Shown in pieces: positions 1-4,933 of a DNA stretch of 6,303 nt; within the stretch, counting starts at the first letter, position 1, and every line of letters starts with the position of its first letter. Position numbers and translations under genes: made by a program. The stretch comes from Pyrodictiaceae archaeon (GTDB taxonomy: Archaea > Thermoproteota > Thermoprotei_A > Sulfolobales > Pyrodictiaceae): positions 1 through 6,303 of the forward strand of contig JALUFI010000024.1 in NCBI GenBank assembly GCA_027043685.1. Direction: 5' to 3'. Below the pieces are notes generated by a model. The model saw only the letters and a list, made by a program, of their open reading frames with translations. It was not told the DNA's origin and ran no database searches.

Positions 1-219
1 GTGGTCATCGACACGTCTAAGCTCCTCAACGCTGGCCTCCAGCCTCCACCCCGCGTAGTAGCCAAGGGTCTCAACCATGTGGTCGAGAAACCCGATACCA
101 GTCGCGACCCTTGCATACGGCTCCTCAGCGCCGACGGCGAGGCGGAGCCTTACGCGGGTCTCCCTGGTCTCGCGGACAAGCTCAACCACATCAACAGCCA
201 AGGCACTCAGCCACCCCAC
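1..219 (-). CDS. hisB: Imidazoleglycerol-phosphate dehydratase, N-terminal part (cut by window edge)
   Basis: The family converts imidazole glycerol phosphate to imidazole acetol phosphate in histidine synthesis, using Mn2+ in the cytoplasm. Read on the minus strand, the 73 visible codons give the family's opening block: RETRET at residues 16-21, then GIGFLDHM (41-48), and RRVDDH at the cut edge, where HisB normally continues HxxED. His47 and His73 match metal-ligand positions. The usual LDGxG stretch is replaced by VGAEEPY, so this is a divergent member. Start choice: GTG at 219 follows an in-frame TGA directly. TTG at 201 would put the RxTxET motif at residue 10, closer to usual family length, and has an SD-like GGGGTGG about 10 nt upstream; GTG at 189 is also possible. 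No TATA box is visible in the 103-bp gap after the oxidoreductase gene, so read-through from it is possible. The C-terminal half lies outside the window. Confidence 0.85.
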   Translation of the reverse strand, partial: MGWLSALAVDVVELVRETRETRVRLRLAVGAEEPYARVATGIGFLDHMVETLGYYAGWRLEASVEELRRVDDH

Positions 220-283
220 TCAGCGAGCACGGCGCCTCCACAGGGGGGTAGAGGAGGGCCGCCGGACCCTCCCGCACCAGAGG

Positions 284-300
284 CGGGGCCCGCCGCCCCG
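284..300 (-). repeat. Small GC hairpin between the oxidoreductase and hisB
   Basis: On the minus strand CGGGGC, a 5-nt spacer and GCCCCG form a 6-bp stem. A T4 run (305-308) lies just before it, 15-18 nt past the oxidoreductase stop codon. The T run precedes the stem, which is not a bacterial terminator order, and T4 is short for an archaeal terminator. It may be weak 3'-end processing or simply GC-rich chance. Confidence 0.25.
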
Positions 301-322
301 CGGGAAAAGGGCATGAGGTGCG

Positions 323-2188
323 CTAGGCGGGGCCAGCGGCATAGCGCCTCGCAAGCTCCACGGCGTCGCCTCCGAGGCCGAGACGCTGCACCGTCTCGGG
401 CAGCGGGACACCGTTGCGTGCCCAGCCCCTCAGCCGGTAATAGGCCATCAGCAGCTCGGTGAACTTGTCGCGGTCGAGCTTCGCGCCCCGCAGGGGCCCC
501 TTGGTGAGCGGGTCGCGGAACCACCTCTCCGGCGGCATGTCCATCTCTATGCTCCAGCCGCCCCGCTCCCTCACCCAGAACAGCCTAATCAACGCGTATA
601 TCCTGTCGGCGACGCGGTAGTGGTCCTCAAGACCGTAGCTCAGCCCGGTCGCGGCCTGGAACATCTTCACGTAGTGCTCAAGGCTTATCCCTGTCTCCAC
701 CACAGGGAACCTGCACGCCACAGCGGTCTCGAAGAGGCCGCCGCGGAACCTCTGCATCTCGATAAGCTTCTCCGCCTTGGCCTCACTGTAGTCCATCCTG
801 CCGTAGCTAATCTCCCAGCCTATGAGCCATGCATCCTTATGGTGGGCCCCTATCGGGCTAGTGGCGAAGGCGAGCGCCATACCGGGCGCGGCGTGGCAGT
901 CGTAGGCGCTTACCTCGAGGCCCTTCACGTGCATAGCGTACCATGTCTCCCCAGTCATCCTGGATAGCCTCATGCTGCCCTCAGCAAGCTTGTCGCCAAC
1001 ACCCTCGCGTCTCACCAGGAGCTCCACGAGCCTCGCTATAGCCCTGGCATCGCCCCAGGTGGCGTCAACCCCCTCCAGCTTACCCCTCTCAGCGGCCTCG
1101 AGCGCGTAGCCCAGGGTGCCGCCAAGACTAATCGTGTCAAGGCCATACATATCCGCAAGCCTGTTCAGCACAGCCGCCTCCTCGAGCCTCGAGATGCCGA
1201 GGTTGCTGCCAAGCATAGCTATGTTCTCATAGTCCAGCTCCACGAGCATGCCCTCGTCATCCCTGACCACGTGGCCACAAGCCATGACGCACAAGGGGCA
1301 GCTCCGCAGCTCGACACGCACCTTCTCCATGTAGCTGCCGCTTATCCCCTCATAGCCCTCGAACACGCCCTCGCGGAAATTGTAGGCGGGGAGCACGCTG
1401 GCCTCCTGCGCCCACTCAACAGTCATCATAGTGCCCTGCCTCATCCAGAACCCGTAGTTCGGGCTAGTCTTGACAGCCTTGATCGCCTCGACGGCGGCAC
1501 GGCGGTAGGCCTCCTCGTCGTAGACCTCCGGCTTCTTAGTCCCGCGGACAACTATCGCCTTCAGCCTCTTGCTACCCATGACTGCGCCGAGCCCGGGGCG
1601 GCCACCGCTCCTCCCCTTCTGTGCAACAACCGTCGCGAACCGGACCAGGTTCTCCCCCGCAGGCCCTATGACGAGGAACCCGGCGTCCTTGCCATACCTC
1701 TCAACGAGGCGATCGTGGGCAGTAAAGGTATCAAGGCCCCAGAGGTCCTCGGCGGGCTCCAGCCACGCCTTATCATCCTCTATCACGAGCACGCTCGGCT
1801 TCCTAGCAGCTCCGGTGACGACAACAGCGTCCCACCCAGCAGCCCTAAGCGCAACAGAGGCCCACGAACCAATGTTGCCGTCCCCGTAGCCGCCCGTGAG
1901 GGGGCTCTTCGAGGCGACGACTAGCTTCCCGGTATTGGGGCCCGGAAGCCCCGTCAGGGGCCCCACCGCGACGATGAAGAGGTTCCTCTCATCAAACGCG
2001 TCCACGCCTGGGAGGAGGTGATCCCATAGAATCTTGACGGCAAACCCCCTGCCGCCTATGAAGTCACGCGCCATCTCGCCAGGGTAACGCCACTCCCTAG
2101 CCTCGCCTCGGCCCAGGTCGAACCAGAGTATCCGTTTACTCCACCCAAAGACGCCCTCGCTACCCAGAACCGGACACCCCGTCGCCAA
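323..2188 (-). CDS. aor: Tungsten-type aldehyde:ferredoxin oxidoreductase (AOR family)
   Basis: AOR-family enzymes oxidise aldehydes to carboxylic acids and pass electrons to ferredoxin. They use a tungsten bis-pyranopterin and one [4Fe-4S] cluster in the cytoplasm. The product is 621 residues, close to the roughly 605 of the Pyrococcus enzyme. The N-terminal pterin-binding domain has GGRGFAVKILWD (45-56) and TGKLVVASKSPLTGGYGD (86-103). Cluster ligands are C297-x2-C300-x3-C304 and C492. The first pterin motif is DMYGLD (346-351). The second, before C492, reads E487-T-A-V-A-C where the family usually has DxxGLC. E321 and H450 are likely counterparts of the active-site Glu and His. TTG at 2188 is the only standard start between the upstream in-frame TAG and the conserved FGWSKRILWFDLG, and it lacks a clear Shine-Dalgarno, so the first 13 residues are uncertain. 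The substrate (glyceraldehyde, amino-acid-derived or other aldehydes) cannot be read from the sequence. Confidence 0.93.
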   Translation of the reverse strand: MATGCPVLGSEGVFGWSKRILWFDLGRGEAREWRYPGEMARDFIGGRGFAVKILWDHLLPGVDAFDERNLFIVAVGPLTGLPGPNTGKLVVASKSPLTGGYGDGNIGSWASVALRAAGWDAVVVTGAARKPSVLVIEDDKAWLEPAEDLWGLDTFTAHDRLVERYGKDAGFLVIGPAGENLVRFATVVAQKGRSGGRPGLGAVMGSKRLKAIVVRGTKKPEVYDEEAYRRAAVEAIKAVKTSPNYGFWMRQGTMMTVEWAQEASVLPAYNFREGVFEGYEGISGSYMEKVRVELRSCPLCVMACGHVVRDDEGMLVELDYENIAMLGSNLGISRLEEAAVLNRLADMYGLDTISLGGTLGYALEAAERGKLEGVDATWGDARAIARLVELLVRREGVGDKLAEGSMRLSRMTGETWYAMHVKGLEVSAYDCHAAPGMALAFATSPIGAHHKDAWLIGWEISYGRMDYSEAKAEKLIEMQRFRGGLFETAVACRFPVVETGISLEHYVKMFQAATGLSYGLEDHYRVADRIYALIRLFWVRERGGWSIEMDMPPERWFRDPLTKGPLRGAKLDRDKFTELLMAYYRLRGWARNGVPLPETVQRLGLGGDAVELARRYAAGPA

Positions 2189-2200
2189 GCCGGGAAAGGG

Positions 2201-2240
2201 GGCCCCGTGGGAGCCCTAGGGCTCCCGTCCCTCCGGGGCC
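2201..2240. promoter_or_regulatory. Nested palindrome in the oxidoreductase leader
   Basis: GGGAGCCCTAGGGCTCCC (2209-2226) is a perfect 18-bp palindrome with no spacer. It is flanked by a second inverted pair, GGCCCCG (2201-2207) and CGGGGCC (2234-2240). The inner element ends 20 nt upstream of the TTG start of the oxidoreductase. It could be an operator for a dimeric regulator or, if transcribed, a leader hairpin. No TATA box is evident in this gap. Confidence 0.5.
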
Positions 2241-2350
2241 TCCGTGGCGGGTAGCCCGGCCCCCGGTTAGCCCACAAAAACGTAGCCCCGATGGATGGGT
2301 GAGGAGTCGGGTTCACGGGCTGGCCCCGGCGGCGTAGCCCTGGGGCAACG

Positions 2351-2360
2351 AAAAAGGGGG
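2351..2360 (-). terminator. T-run terminator of the small membrane gene
   Basis: On the minus strand CCCCCTTTTT follows directly after the TAG stop at 2361-2363. Pyrimidine and T runs of this kind end archaeal transcripts. A second T5 lies at 2276-2280, nearer the oxidoreductase. Together they suggest the small gene and the oxidoreductase are separate transcripts. Confidence 0.5.
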
Positions 2361-2534
2361 CTAGCTGTGGGGCTTCCCGTGGCCACCGCCCTCGAGGATG
2401 TATTCGAGGCCGACCAGCACATAGATTATGCTCCATGTGGGGTCGCTGCCCAGCTCCTGGAGCGCCTTGTAGAGGAACAGTACGGCGAGGGCCGCATAGA
2501 CGAAGCTGGTTAATCGCCCACCGAGCCTCCGCAG
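2361..2534 (-). CDS. Small hypothetical two-span membrane protein, start codon unclear
   Basis: I do not recognise this protein. The frame is open from 2552, just after an in-frame TAG, to TAG at 2361, and shows strong GC3 codon use. Counted from a CTG at 2534 it is 57 residues. A basic start (LRRLGGRL) leads to a hydrophobic span at about 11-28 (FVYAALAVLFLYKALQEL), a polar turn GSDPT, and a second span at about 34-47 (WSIIYVLVGLEYIL). The tail is GGGHGKPHS. Basic residues ahead of span one suggest both ends are on the cytoplasmic side. No ATG, GTG or TTG lies in frame before the first span. Candidates are CTG (2534) or ATA (2546); ATGs at 2550 and 2563 are in other frames, so a frameshift or sequencing error near the start is equally possible. 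It diverges from the dehydrogenase gene. Confidence 0.55.
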   Translation of the reverse strand: MRRLGGRLTSFVYAALAVLFLYKALQELGSDPTWSIIYVLVGLEYILEGGGHGKPHS

Positions 2535-2663
2535 TAGGCCAACTATACATCCCTACCCCGCATGCCTCTCAGCCCCAAGGAGGAGCAAGGGGGGCCAGCA
2601 ACCCTGTCCAGTGAGGGCCCAGGAATGACGCCTCCACGTCTCTCCCCGTGACACGCGTACCCC

Positions 2664-2670
2664 CTTATCA
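2664..2670 (+). promoter_or_regulatory. Possible TATA box of the dehydrogenase gene
   Basis: CTTATCA is the most AT-rich point in the 2553-2711 gap. It would place transcription start near 2693, giving a leader of about 19 nt that contains the candidate ribosome site. The match to the archaeal TTTATATA consensus is poor. Confidence 0.3.
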
Positions 2671-2699
2671 AGCTCCGGGGCGGGGATGGGGAGGAAACC

Positions 2700-2705
2700 G
2701 GTGGA
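2700..2705 (+). promoter_or_regulatory. Ribosome binding site deciding the dehydrogenase start
   Basis: GGTGGA lies 6 nt before the ATG at 2712 and abuts the alternative TTG at 2706. The spacing favours the ATG. A second purine stretch, GGGGAGG at 2688-2694, would fit the TTG better at 11 nt. Confidence 0.5.
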
Positions 2706-2711
2706 TTGCGG

Positions 2712-3782
2712 ATGCGTGCACTGGTGCTCCACGGCCCCGGAGACCTCCGCCTCGAGGAGGTGGAGCCCCCCAGGCCGCCCAGGGGGTGGCTGCTGCTCCG
2801 CAGCATCGCGGTCGGGATATGCGGCACCGACAAGGCGTTCTACAGGGGCAGCTACCGGCCCCCAAAGCTCCCCCTCATCCCTGGCCATGAGGCCGCTGGC
2901 CTCGTGGTCGCAGCGCCGCCGGAGTGGAGGAGCCTGCTCGGCCGCCTCGTCGTCCCCGAGATAAACATGGTTAGCCCCGAGGATATGTGGAGGGAGCCGT
3001 GCCGCAGCGGCCTCTACATTCACTGCCCTGCCCCGGTCAAGAAAACCCTCGGCATAGACCATGATGGTGCACTGGCGGAGTACTTCGTCGCACCCCCCCA
3101 CCTCGTCCATGTGGTTGACGGCCTGGAGCCGGAGGCAGCGACGGCCGTGGAGCCGCTGGCGGCGGTGCTGAAGGCCTTCCGCCTCGCCCCGCCCAGGCCC
3201 GGCGACCGCGTAGCAGTCATAGGGACGGGCTTCATAGCGCTCCTAGCAGCCCAGGTGCTCCGCAGCCTCTACGGCACAGACCCAGTGGTTGTAGCGAGGA
3301 AGGACTCGCCGAAGAGGAGGATAGCGGAGCAGCTAGGCCTAAGGACGCTCACCCGCGATGAGGCGGTGGAGGAGGCGAGGCGCAGCGGCCGCTGGGGCAT
3401 GGGCTTCGACCAGGTCTTCGAGGCAACGGGGACACCCGAGGGCCTCGAAACGGCGGTTGAGCTAGCGAGGCCCCGGGGAGTGGTACACGTCAAGTCGACG
3501 CATGGCTTGCCCACGCCGCTTGACCAGACGAGGCTGGTAGTCAACGAGGTCCAGCTTGTCCCCTCCCGGTGTGGGACCAGCAGGGAGTTCCAGCACGCGA
3601 TAGAGCTGATACGCAGCGGCAGGGTCAGGGTGAGGGAGCTGATAACGAAGGTCTACTGGGGCCTCGAACACGGCATAGAGGCCTTCCAGGCGGCGCTGGA
3701 GCGTGACGCAGTGAAGATAGTGGTGAGGATTGCCAGGACACCCAGGGAGCTAGGCTGGCGCCCCATGCGCGGCAGCGCCTAG
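2712..3782 (+). CDS. Zinc-dependent medium-chain alcohol/sugar dehydrogenase (glucose-dehydrogenase-like)
   Basis: MDR enzymes oxidise alcohols or sugars with NAD(P). The 356-residue product has the usual length. The catalytic domain carries GICGTD (35-40, C37) and PGHEAAG (57-63, H59, E60), and E147 in AVEPLAA fits the extra glutamate of glucose-1-dehydrogenase-type members. The structural-zinc lobe is degenerate: C97 and C105 remain with the normal C-x7-C spacing, but the two earlier ligand positions are D91 and R94. The Rossmann motif is GTGFIA (171-176). The second strand ends in ARKDSPKR without an acidic residue, which suggests NADP preference. The C-terminal segment SRCGTSREFQHAI (285-297) is typical of archaeal members. 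ATG at 2712 is chosen over TTG at 2706 on ribosome-site spacing. The gene ends tail to tail with the 57-residue membrane gene, sharing CTAG. The substrate is not determined; glucose is one possibility. Confidence 0.88.
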   Translation: MRALVLHGPGDLRLEEVEPPRPPRGWLLLRSIAVGICGTDKAFYRGSYRPPKLPLIPGHEAAGLVVAAPPEWRSLLGRLVVPEINMVSPEDMWREPCRSGLYIHCPAPVKKTLGIDHDGALAEYFVAPPHLVHVVDGLEPEAATAVEPLAAVLKAFRLAPPRPGDRVAVIGTGFIALLAAQVLRSLYGTDPVVVARKDSPKRRIAEQLGLRTLTRDEAVEEARRSGRWGMGFDQVFEATGTPEGLETAVELARPRGVVHVKSTHGLPTPLDQTRLVVNEVQLVPSRCGTSREFQHAIELIRSGRVRVRELITKVYWGLEHGIEAFQAALERDAVKIVVRIARTPRELGWRPMRGSA

Positions 3783-3952
3783 AGCCAGGGGACGTTCTTC
3801 TCCCACATCTCCGGCGGCGACGCCGCCTCCGCCAGGGCCAGCTCCTCGCCGGTCTCTTGCTGGGCTGATGCGACGAGGCCGAGTACTGCCAGGGTGATGC
3901 CCAGCCCCGCGAGGAAGAGCAGCAAGCCTCCCGCAGCCCACGTTAAGCCCAC
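3779..3952 (-). CDS. 57-residue single-span membrane protein, unknown function
   Basis: I do not recognise a family. GTG at 3952 is the first start after an in-frame TAA at 3967-3965. The protein opens MGLTWAAGG and continues as a hydrophobic span at about residues 5-29 (GGLLLFLAGLGITLAVLGL at 8-26). It ends in an acidic tail at about 33-48 (ETGEELALAEAASPPE) and a tryptophan-bearing end MWEKNVPWL. One span with a polar tail suggests a small anchored membrane protein; a signal peptide is less likely because there is no basic n-region. Codons show the same high GC3 as neighbours. A TATATAA on minus at 4011-4005 would start transcription near 3981, about 29 nt ahead of the GTG. No Shine-Dalgarno is visible. 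Its stop TAG overlaps the dehydrogenase stop. Earliest alternative start is TTG at residue 10. Confidence 0.6.
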   Translation of the reverse strand: MGLTWAAGGLLLFLAGLGITLAVLGLVASAQQETGEELALAEAASPPEMWEKNVPWL

Positions 3953-3980
3953 GCCGGGAGGGGGTTAAGCCGCTATCCCA

Positions 3981-3998
3981 CTTGAACACTAGCTCAAG
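3981..3998. repeat. Inverted repeat at the likely transcription start of the 57-residue gene
   Basis: CTTGA (3981-3985) and TCAAG (3994-3998) form an inverted pair with an 8-bp spacer. It sits where the minus-strand TATA box would place the transcript start, a position suited to a repressor. Five-base arms are short, so chance is a real alternative. Confidence 0.3.
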
Positions 3999-4004
3999 AA
4001 CGAC

Positions 4005-4011
4005 TTATATA
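4005..4011. promoter_or_regulatory. TATA box readable on both strands
   Basis: TTATATA on plus (TATATAA on minus) is one of the two best TATA boxes in the window. On minus it fits the 57-residue membrane gene (start near 3981). On plus it would start transcription near 4034, inside the next TATA box, so a role for the peroxiredoxin is less clear. Confidence 0.6.
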
Positions 4012-4030
4012 CAAGCAGGTATGTCAGCTC

Positions 4031-4038
4031 TATAAAAA
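4031..4038 (+). promoter_or_regulatory. Likely TATA box of the peroxiredoxin gene
   Basis: TATAAAAA places transcription start near 4060 by the usual 26-bp rule, leaving a leader of about 75 nt. A weaker ATAAATAC at 4070-4077 would start near 4098 with a leader of about 37 nt. Confidence 0.6.
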
Positions 4039-4048
4039 CGTTACGCAG

Positions 4049-4107
4049 ACGAGTCATTGCCATACATCATAAATACTCGTAGCGGGTGCGAGTTAGAAAC
4101 AGACTCG
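4049..4107. promoter_or_regulatory. Four alternating inverted CGAGT repeats in the peroxiredoxin leader
   Basis: CGAGT at 4050-4054 and 4089-4093 alternates with ACTCG at 4075-4079 and 4103-4107. The last three copies are each 14 nt apart, with 9-nt spacers. As DNA they could be operator half-sites around the transcription start. As RNA they allow mutually exclusive small hairpins (4075-4093 or 4089-4107) upstream of the ribosome site. No known riboswitch class is recognised. Confidence 0.4.
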
Positions 4108-4122
4108 GAAAGCAGGTGTAGG

Positions 4123-4127
4123 GGTGA
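4123..4127 (+). promoter_or_regulatory. Ribosome binding site of the peroxiredoxin gene
   Basis: GGTGA lies 7 nt before ATG 4135 and matches the archaeal Shine-Dalgarno core GGAGGTGA. It fixes that start over an in-frame TTG at 4057. Confidence 0.75.
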
Positions 4128-4134
4128 ACGAGGG

Positions 4135-4836
4135 ATGCCCGGCGAGATACCCCTGATAGGCGAGAAGTTCCCCGAGATGGAGGTAGTGACTGACCAGGGC
4201 GTCATCAAGCTGCCCGACCACTTCAAGGGCAAGTGGTTCGTCCTCTTCAGCCACCCCGCTGACTTCACGCCGGTGTGCACCACCGAGTTCGTCGCCTTCG
4301 CCAAGAGGTACGAGGACTTCAAGAAGCTCAACACCGAGCTAATCGGCCTCAGCGTCGACAACACCTTCAGCCACATCAAGTGGAAGGAGTGGATCAAGGA
4401 GAAGCTCGGCGTCGAGATACCCTTCCCAATAATCGCTGACCCCATGGGCAACGTTGCCAGGAAGCTCGGCATGATACACGCCGAGAGCGGCGTAGTCACC
4501 GTCCGCGCCGTCTTCATCGTCGACGACAAGGGCGTGATAAGGGCCATACTCTACTACCCGCTCAACGTCGGCAGGAACATCGACGAGATACTCCGCCTCG
4601 TCGAGGCCCTGCAGCTGACCGACAAGTATGGCCGCGCCGTGCCCGCCAACTGGCCGAACAACGAGGTCATAGGGGAGAGGCTCATCGTGCCGCCCGCGAG
4701 CACCGAGCAGGAGGCCAAGGAGAGGCTCCAGAAGTACGAGTGCTTCGACTGGTGGTTCTGCCACGAGGACAAGGCTACCCAGGAGGAGAAGGAGCTGGCC
4801 AGGAAGTTCCTCAAGCGCGTCGCCGGCTGCCAGTAA
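4135..4836 (+). CDS. Peroxiredoxin, Prx6-type archaeal thioredoxin peroxidase
   Basis: The enzyme reduces hydrogen peroxide and organic peroxides in the cytoplasm using a reactive cysteine. The 233-residue product opens MPGEIPLIGEKFPEMEV, as I recall for the Aeropyrum peroxiredoxin. The active-site motif PxxxTxxC is at P41, T45 and C48, and the conserved arginine is R124 (TVRAVF). Two C-terminal-arm cysteines, C203 and C209 (ECFDWWFC), correspond to the resolving pair described for archaeal Prx6-type enzymes that form decamers. A further cysteine, C232, is the second-last residue. The C-terminal arm with NWPNNEVIGERLIVPP (172-187) is also typical of this subfamily. ATG at 4135 is chosen for its GGTGA site; the upstream TTG would add 26 residues unlike any family N-terminus. 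The gene stands alone, with its own TATA box and a T-run terminator. Confidence 0.95.
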   Translation: MPGEIPLIGEKFPEMEVVTDQGVIKLPDHFKGKWFVLFSHPADFTPVCTTEFVAFAKRYEDFKKLNTELIGLSVDNTFSHIKWKEWIKEKLGVEIPFPIIADPMGNVARKLGMIHAESGVVTVRAVFIVDDKGVIRAILYYPLNVGRNIDEILRLVEALQLTDKYGRAVPANWPNNEVIGERLIVPPASTEQEAKERLQKYECFDWWFCHEDKATQEEKELARKFLKRVAGCQ

Positions 4837-4868
4837 CACCGACCCCGGTCCGTGGTCCCCAGCCCTCA

Positions 4869-4873
4869 TTTTT
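4869..4873 (+). terminator. T-run terminator of the peroxiredoxin gene
   Basis: TTTTT occurs 33 nt after the TAA stop in otherwise GC-rich sequence. Archaeal RNA polymerase ends at such runs without needing a hairpin. No matching run is seen on minus for the converging kinase gene. Confidence 0.55.
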
Positions 4874-4916
4874 GCGCCAGCCCGTTCCCCGTGGCCCCAC
4901 TCCTCCCCTCGGTCTC

Positions 4917-4933
4917 ACGCTAGCTACGCTAGC
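4917..4933. repeat. Tandem 9-bp repeat over the kinase stop codon
   Basis: ACGCTAGC occurs at 4917-4924 and 4926-4933 with one T between, so the period is 9. Each unit contains the palindrome GCTAGC. It spans the glycerate kinase stop and gives a second in-frame TAG 9 nt later, so it may only be a back-up stop made by a small duplication. Confidence 0.5.

Noticed and set aside
1..462. Plus-strand open frame over hisB and the oxidoreductase end
   Set aside because: It is antisense to the clear HisB motifs and its translation is low-complexity Pro/Arg/Ala of GC-rich shadow type.
2252..2340. Four TAGCCC copies (2252, 2268, 2283, 2335) in the oxidoreductase upstream gap
   Set aside because: The hexamer also recurs inside several coding regions of the window (for example near 1040, 1105, 2970 and 4930), so it looks like composition.
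2189..2360. Possible C/D box small RNA
   Set aside because: No proper paired RTGATGA and CTGA boxes were found on either strand.
2056..2550. Minus-strand frame starting at ATG 2550
   Set aside because: It crosses the end of the small membrane gene, its terminator and the oxidoreductase start in a different frame, with no protein-like features.
2553..3110. 185-codon minus-strand open frame opposite the dehydrogenase
   Set aside because: It overlaps a motif-rich real gene, has no recognisable domain, and its openness follows from high GC3 on the other strand.
4057..4134. N-terminal extension of the peroxiredoxin from TTG 4057
   Set aside because: The 26 added residues match no family N-terminus, and GGTGA precedes ATG 4135 at proper spacing.
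4339..4869. 176-codon minus-strand open frame opposite the peroxiredoxin
   Set aside because: Its Leu/Val/Asp/Glu-rich translation mirrors the real gene's codons, and the plus strand is unambiguous.
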